DNA of 9,894 bases from an uncultured Collinsella sp. (GTDB lineage Bacteria > Actinomycetota > Coriobacteriia > Coriobacteriales > Coriobacteriaceae), in NCBI GenBank assembly GCA_900754435.1, contig CAAECT010000158.1, positions 1 to 9,894 on the forward strand. Reading direction: 5' to 3'. This document shows positions 6,311-9,894 of the stretch, piece after piece. The notes below the pieces were generated by a model, which worked only from the letters and a program-made list of their open reading frames with translations, was not told the DNA's origin and did no database searches. The position numbers and the translations under genes are program-made. Positions within the stretch are counted from its first letter, which is position 1; every line of letters starts with the position of its first letter.

Positions 6311-6341
6311 ATGCGACAAAGGGGCTGTCCCTTTGTCGCAT
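6311..6341. repeat. Perfect 13-bp hairpin between transporter and oxidoreductase genes
   Basis: ATGCGACAAAGGG (6311-6323) is exactly complementary to CCCTTTGTCGCAT (6329-6341), with a 5-nt loop. It lies inside the presumed operon with no T-run on the leftward strand. It is more likely an intercistronic repeat or mRNA-stability element than a full terminator. It could lower expression of the oxidoreductase relative to the transporter. Confidence 0.75.
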
Positions 6342-6349
6342 CGGTAAAA

Positions 6350-7606
6350 CTAGGCGGACTTCTTCTTGCTGTCGGAGACCATCATGTAGACGGTGAGCAC
6401 GACGGCGATGGCGGCGATCACGATGGCGCCGTAGAAGGACTGCTGGTAGGCGGCGCTGCCGGCCTCGGCGTGATACAGCACGGCAGTGATGGGCTGGCTG
6501 ATCCAGGTGGAAGCGGCGTAACCCAAAAACATGATGCCGTAGTTGACGCCGATGTTGCTGGTACCGAAGGCGCCGCCGGTGAGCGGCGGGTAGATGACGA
6601 GCAGGGCGCCAAAGCTAAAGCCGAGCAGGGCGAGCGCCACAAAGAACATGGCCTGCGTAAAGCTCATCGACATGATGACGAGCGCGACGATGGTGACGAC
6701 AAGGCTGATGAGCAGCGACTTATAGGCGCCGAGCTTGTCGATGATCTGGCCAAAGGACAGACGGCCAACCAGGTTGGCGCAGGTGTTGACGGAGACGACC
6801 ACGCCGCCGAGGGCGACGGCCGCGGCGCTCGTGGGATCGGCGAAGAGCTGGACGGCGGCGATGGAGGCAACCTTGCCCACGAGCAGGGTGCCCGCGGTGG
6901 CGGCAAAGGCGAAGGTGACGATGAGGACCCAGAAGCGCGGGGTCTTGACCATCTCGCCCGGGGTGAGGTCGCCGAAGGTGCCGGCATGCGCGCCTCCCTT
7001 GGGGGCCTCGAAGCCCTCGGGCAGCCAACCGGCCTCGGGGGCCTTCAGGAACAGGGCGGAGGCGGCGATCATCACAAAGAAGATGACGCCGAGTGCCTTG
7101 AGGGCGCCAAAGATGCCCAGGCTCGGGATGAGCAGCGAGGCGAGCACCGGGGACAGCACGGCGGGACCGGCGGTCGAAGCGGCCAGGGTGATGCCGGAGG
7201 CGAGACCCTTCTTGTCGATGAACCACTTTTGACCGGTGGTGAGCGCGGGGTTGTAGCCCAGGCCGTTGCCGATGGCGGCGACGAGCGAGAACCACAGGTA
7301 GAACTGCCACGGCTCGGTGACGGTGCCGGACATGAACCAGCCCAGGCCGTAGCACACGGCGGCGGCGATAACGACGTTGCGCGGGCCGATCTTATCGGAG
7401 ATGCGGCCGGCGAAGATGCCCGTCACGGCCATGATGGTCTGAAAGACCGGGAAGGCCCAGGTAAGAGCGCTGGACCACTCGGGGTAGACGGCGAGCAGGT
7501 TCTTGCTCACGACGGAATACAGCGCGATGGAGCTGATGAAGAACATGGTGACGCATGCGGCGGAAAGCACGACGGCGCGACCCTTGTTGGAGTTGGTGGA
7601 AGCCAT
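6350..7606 (-). CDS. Major facilitator transporter, OFA (oxalate/formate antiporter) family
   Basis: A complete 418-residue inner-membrane protein with about 12 hydrophobic segments. The first spans about 11-33 and the last about 392-410, followed by a basic tail SDSKKKSA. The MFS motif GRISDKIGPR lies between segments 2 and 3 (67-76), with a related GRLSFGQIIDKLG in the second half (281-293). OFA traits are GYNPALTTGQKWFIDKKGLASG (117-138), the central-loop EAGWLPEGF (191-199) and KTPRFWVLI (221-229). OFA members carry small carboxylates such as oxalate, formate or lactate, often by exchange or proton symport, so an anionic organic substrate is favoured. It lies 65 bp downstream of the dehydrogenase gene. 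The ribosome binding site (AAAGAG) is weaker than those of its neighbours. The exact substrate cannot be read. Confidence 0.9.
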   Translation of the reverse strand: MASTNSNKGRAVVLSAACVTMFFISSIALYSVVSKNLLAVYPEWSSALTWAFPVFQTIMAVTGIFAGRISDKIGPRNVVIAAAVCYGLGWFMSGTVTEPWQFYLWFSLVAAIGNGLGYNPALTTGQKWFIDKKGLASGITLAASTAGPAVLSPVLASLLIPSLGIFGALKALGVIFFVMIAASALFLKAPEAGWLPEGFEAPKGGAHAGTFGDLTPGEMVKTPRFWVLIVTFAFAATAGTLLVGKVASIAAVQLFADPTSAAAVALGGVVVSVNTCANLVGRLSFGQIIDKLGAYKSLLISLVVTIVALVIMSMSFTQAMFFVALALLGFSFGALLVIYPPLTGGAFGTSNIGVNYGIMFLGYAASTWISQPITAVLYHAEAGSAAYQQSFYGAIVIAAIAVVLTVYMMVSDSKKKSA

Positions 7607-7671
7607 TGGACTCTTTCTAATCGATACGGGGGAGGAGCGGTCGTATCCGCGGGTCTCCCTGTTAGGTTGGT

Positions 7672-8553
7672 TTACTGGTCAGTCGGCTTGGCGACGCCGG
7701 ACTCATCGGACCAAAGCTCGACACCCTTGTTCTTGAGGTAGTTGTCGGCATAGGCGCGACGGCCGCCGGGCTTGGCGGTGAGGTCGCCCATCATATTGGA
7801 GAAGCCGCCATCGACCTTGATGGCGTCGCCGGTGGTAAAGTCCGAGCGCTTGGACGCCAGGAACATGACGGCGTTGGCGATATCGCCGACCTCGCCGATG
7901 CGACGCGTGGCGATCAGGCGGCTGCGGCTCTTTTCGACCTCGGGATCGGCGTAGAAGTTGGCCGACATCGGGGTCTTAACGAAGCAGGGCTCGACGCAGT
8001 TGGAGCGCACGCCGTAGGGGCCCCACTCGGCAGCCAGCATCTTGGACATCATGTTGACGCCCGCCTTGGTGGAGCTGTACACGCCCGAGAACGTCTCGGG
8101 GGAGTGACTGGCGACGGTCGAGATGTGCACCAAGCGGCCCTGGCCGGCCTTGATCATCTCGCGACCAAAGCGCTGCGAGGTGATGAAGTAGCCGGTGAGA
8201 TTGACGTTGAGCACCTGCTCCCAGTCGCTCAGCGGCAGGTCTTCCATGGCGGCGAAGCGCAGGATGCCGGCGGTGTTGACGAGAACGTCGACGCGGCCGA
8301 AGTCGGCGATGGTGGCATCGACGGCGGCCTGAACCTCGGCCTCGTCGGTGGCGTTCATCTTGTAACCCTCGGCGTGGATGCCAAACTCGGCGGCGAGGTC
8401 GGCGGCTGCGGCCTTGACCTTCTCCTCGTCCAGGTCGAGCAGGACGACATTGGCGCCGTTGCGGGCGAACTCGCGGCAGATCTCGACGCCCATACCGCCG
8501 AGTGCGCCGGTCACGGCGCAGACATCGCCCTCGAGCTTAAGCCAGTTGCTCAT
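7672..8553 (-). CDS. Short-chain dehydrogenase/reductase (SDR), NAD-type
   Basis: A complete 293-residue classical SDR, first gene of the leftward operon. The cofactor motif is TGALGGMG (15-22). D40 at the end of the second strand points to NAD(H) rather than NADP(H). LVNTAG (91-96) is the NAG-type motif, N116/N118 lie in LNVNLTG, and Y159/K163 are the catalytic YSSTK pair. At the position of the catalytic serine, 13 residues before Y159 as in FabG, there is T146, with S145 just before it. After the usual C-terminal VDGG (247-250) about 43 extra polar residues follow, longer than common SDRs. The start has AAGGGA nine bases upstream. It probably oxidises a secondary alcohol of the imported compound, or reduces a ketone, together with the Gfo-type enzyme. 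A specific substrate is not supported. Confidence 0.92.
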   Translation of the reverse strand: MSNWLKLEGDVCAVTGALGGMGVEICREFARNGANVVLLDLDEEKVKAAAADLAAEFGIHAEGYKMNATDEAEVQAAVDATIADFGRVDVLVNTAGILRFAAMEDLPLSDWEQVLNVNLTGYFITSQRFGREMIKAGQGRLVHISTVASHSPETFSGVYSSTKAGVNMMSKMLAAEWGPYGVRSNCVEPCFVKTPMSANFYADPEVEKSRSRLIATRRIGEVGDIANAVMFLASKRSDFTTGDAIKVDGGFSNMMGDLTAKPGGRRAYADNYLKNKGVELWSDESGVAKPTDQ

Positions 8554-8579
8554 AGGAACTTCCCTTCTTGTGCCTCCCG

Positions 8580-8606
8580 GTGGGTCGCTCCCATTAACCG
8601 ACCCAC
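8580..8606 (-). promoter_or_regulatory. Leader hairpin of the dehydrogenase operon
   Basis: GTGGGTCG (8580-8587) is exactly complementary to CGACCCAC (8599-8606), with an 11-nt loop. With the promoter proposed here, the hairpin forms in the first part of a roughly 60-nt leader, 26 bp before the dehydrogenase ATG. It could influence mRNA stability or ribosome access, or the arms could be a DNA operator. Confidence 0.5.
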
Positions 8607-8622
8607 GTGGTTTTCGCTGGTT

Positions 8623-8651
8623 ATCGTATGCTTTGCATTTGCGCAGGTGAA
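8623..8651 (-). promoter_or_regulatory. Candidate promoter of the dehydrogenase operon
   Basis: Read leftward, TTCACC (8646-8651) and TACGAT (8623-8628) are separated by exactly 17 bp. The -35 is weak, as usual for a promoter that needs a LysR activator. Transcription would start near 8616. It overlaps the TTGCAT direct repeats and the regulator's own promoter. Confidence 0.4.
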
Positions 8652-8657
8652 TTGCAT
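8633..8657. promoter_or_regulatory. TTGCAT direct repeats, possible regulator site
   Basis: TTGCAT occurs at 8633-8638 and 8652-8657, 19 bp apart, close to two helical turns and so on the same face of the DNA. They straddle the -35 region of the proposed dehydrogenase promoter. This is where a LysR-type activator would be expected to bind, but the repeats do not form the classical T-N11-A palindrome. Confidence 0.3.
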
Positions 8658-8689
8658 ATTTGTTAGAATGGCGTTAACCATAGGTTTAC
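8639..8689 (+). promoter_or_regulatory. Candidate regulator promoter with downstream operator-like palindrome
   Basis: TAGAAT at 8664-8669 is a good -10 box. TTGCGC at 8639-8644 could be a -35, with a long 19-bp spacer. Immediately downstream, GTTAACC-ATA-GGTTTAC (8673-8689) is a near-perfect palindrome, 6 of 7 arm positions matching, placed over the expected start of transcription. That position suits autorepression of the LysR gene. A long leader of about 110 nt would precede the GTG start. Confidence 0.4.
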
Positions 8690-8786
8690 ACTGTGCGATG
8701 CAGTTTTTTCTCAATTGAGCGCGTGACCTGCCAAAACGACCCCCTTCGGCAGTTCATTGCCATGCGTCTGGAAACGGGAGATTGAC

Positions 8787-9665
8787 GTGTACGATCGACG
8801 ACTCGAGGCCATATCGGCCGCCGCGGAGCTGGGAAGCTTCTCGCGTGCGGCGGCAAAATTGCGCGTGTCGACCCCGGCGCTCGTCAAGCAGGTGTCGGGC
8901 TTCGAGGCCGAGTTTGGCATCACGTTGTTCGAGCGCTCGCATTCGGGTGTTAAGGTGACGCCGGCGGGCGCTCTGCTGGTGGACGACGCGCGCTCGATCA
9001 TGCGGCAGTCCGAGGATGCGCTGCGTCGCGCCCGACGCGCGGCGGGCGATGGCGGTGCCGTGCGTCTGGGCGTGTCGATGATGTGCCCGGGGCGCCAAAC
9101 GCTGTCGATGTGGACGGACGTACACGAGCTGGAGCCATCGTTGCGCTTCGAGATCGTGCCGGTGAGCGACCTCTACGACGAACGCGAATCCGTCATGCGC
9201 AGCCTTGGTCGCGAGGTGGATGTAGTACAGTCGAGTTTTTCGACCCCGCGCTGGGGCGACGCCTGCCAAAAGCTCCGCATCGTTAACGTACCGTTTTATA
9301 TCGACGTGCCGCGCACGAGCCCGCTGGCGCGCAAGAATCGCATTACGGTTGCCGACCTGGAGGGCATGCGTCTGCGCGTACTCCGCCACGGCAACGACGC
9401 TATGGACAGCCTGCGTATCGATCTTTTGGCAGACGGCGGCGTGGACGTGATCGATGTGGACAGCTTCGACTTTGCGCTCTTTAACGAGGCGGAGGAAAAG
9501 GGCGACGCGGTGCTCACCTGCGGGGCGTGGTCGGGGGTGCACCCGGCCTTTGTGGGCGTGCCGTTCCTGTGCGGCCGCGAGGTGCCGGTCTTTCTGCACT
9601 ACTCGCTCGAGCCCACCCTCCAAGTCCAAAAATTCGTCAACGCCATGGCCCAACTCCTCAGCTAG
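8787..9665 (+). CDS. LysR-type transcriptional regulator
   Basis: A 292-residue regulator of normal LysR length. The N-terminal winged helix-turn-helix (about 3-60) shows RLEAISAAAELGSFSRAAAKL, then STPALVKQVSGFE and FERSHSGVKVTPAG, the recognisable LysR pattern. A linker helix follows, and the effector-binding domain starts at about residue 92 (VRLGVSMM). I chose the GTG at 8787 because GGGAG lies six bases before it and the protein then starts MYDRRLEAI. An upstream TTG at 8757 would add ten residues without a ribosome binding site. It is divergent from the dehydrogenase-transporter-oxidoreductase operon with 233 bp between, the usual place of a LysR regulator that activates its neighbour and represses itself. 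The effector is probably the operon's substrate or an intermediate. Confidence 0.93.
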   Translation: MYDRRLEAISAAAELGSFSRAAAKLRVSTPALVKQVSGFEAEFGITLFERSHSGVKVTPAGALLVDDARSIMRQSEDALRRARRAAGDGGAVRLGVSMMCPGRQTLSMWTDVHELEPSLRFEIVPVSDLYDERESVMRSLGREVDVVQSSFSTPRWGDACQKLRIVNVPFYIDVPRTSPLARKNRITVADLEGMRLRVLRHGNDAMDSLRIDLLADGGVDVIDVDSFDFALFNEAEEKGDAVLTCGAWSGVHPAFVGVPFLCGREVPVFLHYSLEPTLQVQKFVNAMAQLLS

Positions 9666-9726
9666 TTCATTTGGGACGGGGCTTTTTAACTACTCTCGCT
9701 GTCCTAGAAAAATCTCAGCAAACAAA

Positions 9727-9756
9727 TGAGGTCCCGGCCATAAGGCCGAGACCTCA
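9727..9756. terminator. Bidirectional-looking terminator hairpin after the regulator gene
   Basis: TGAGGTC (9727-9733) pairs with GACCTCA (9750-9756); after one mismatch, CGGCC (9735-9739) pairs with GGCCG (9744-9748) around an ATAA loop. On the leftward strand it is followed by ATTTGTTTGC, a fair T-rich tail; rightward the T-rich part (TTTTACGTTT) comes only about 17 bp later. It can end the regulator transcript and probably also one arriving from beyond the right edge. Confidence 0.65.
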
Positions 9757-9798
9757 CATGCTTCACCTTCAGTTTTACGTTTCGAGCGGAGCAGCGTA

Positions 9799-9894
9799 GG
9801 AGGCTGGGGCCACGGGGTATAACCTCCGCGCGCAGTTTCGCAGCGAAGCGAGAATGTTTGAGCACGGAGGTTATACCCCGTGGCCCCAGCCTCC
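9799..9894. repeat. Perfect 29-bp inverted repeat at the right edge
   Basis: Bases 9799-9827 are the exact reverse complement of 9866-9894. The spacer is 38 nt, and the next inner bases also largely pair (4 of 6). The spacer contains TTCGC-A-GCGAA at 9837-9847, an inner hairpin. Each arm begins GGAGG and ends CCTCC, so an arm can also fold on itself. No T-run follows within the window and the repeat may extend beyond it. No gene is seen in 9666-9894. Confidence 0.8.

Noticed and set aside
5135..7741. An 868-codon open frame on the + strand opposite the oxidoreductase and transporter genes
   Set aside because: Its translation is low-complexity Gly/Asp/Val/His-rich sequence with no recognisable domain. 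It is the mirror of two well-supported leftward genes, and long antisense frames are common in high-GC DNA.
7672..8553. A hydroxysteroid dehydrogenase of bile-acid metabolism
   Set aside because: Such SDRs occur in gut actinobacteria, but nothing in the motifs or neighbours points to steroids, so no such function is claimed.
8757..8786. A TTG start ten codons upstream for the LysR gene
   Set aside because: No Shine-Dalgarno sequence in front of it. GTG at 8787 has GGGAG at good spacing and gives a standard LysR N-terminus.
9645..9684. Terminator directly after the LysR stop, with CCCAA/TTGGG and a downstream TTTTT
   Set aside because: The stem is only five pairs with a 17-nt loop, and the T-run is not adjacent. 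The hairpin at 9727-9756 is much stronger.

Overview
The window looks like chromosomal DNA from a high-GC, gut-type actinobacterium, most likely a member of the Coriobacteriia close to Collinsella. This is inferred from strong GC bias at third codon positions, AAGGAG-type ribosome binding sites, the flavour of the proteins, and intergenic spaces filled with GC-rich palindromes. No rRNA, tRNA or named marker is present to prove it. Seven protein genes are supported: six complete and one cut by the left edge. I see no CRISPR array, tRNA, rRNA, transposase or phage gene.

Left part (1-2299). The N-terminal THUMP part of an RlmL-type 23S rRNA methyltransferase runs leftward off the window. It shares a 75-bp divergent promoter region with a Cof-type HAD phosphatase that runs rightward. 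After a 193-bp AT-rich regulatory gap comes a small-subfamily transaldolase (fructose-6-phosphate-aldolase-like), also rightward.

Middle (2300-5239). The transaldolase faces tex, a conserved S1-domain transcription accessory protein, tail to tail. The roughly 380 bp between them is packed with structure. In order it holds a hairpin, a 16-bp perfect stem, a decayed second copy of the transaldolase C-terminal codons, and a 216-bp element with 48-bp inverted ends enclosing an intrinsic terminator. Upstream of tex lies a second long palindromic element (156 bp, 31-bp arms matching at 28 positions), followed by the terminator of the next operon.

Right part (5240-9665). Three leftward genes form a likely operon, transcribed in the order short-chain dehydrogenase, OFA-type major facilitator transporter, Gfo/Idh/MocA oxidoreductase. 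A divergent LysR-type regulator sits next to it. This is the standard layout of an inducible small-molecule uptake and oxidation module: LysR senses a ligand, the transporter imports a (probably anionic) substrate, and two dehydrogenases, both with an acidic NAD-type residue, act on it. The substrate cannot be read from the sequence.

Right edge (9666-9894). No gene is visible. The segment holds a bidirectional-looking terminator and a perfect 29-bp inverted repeat that ends exactly at the last base.

The most unusual content is non-coding: several unrelated long palindromic elements, and the transaldolase tail relic with only synonymous changes plus a stop-to-Trp change.
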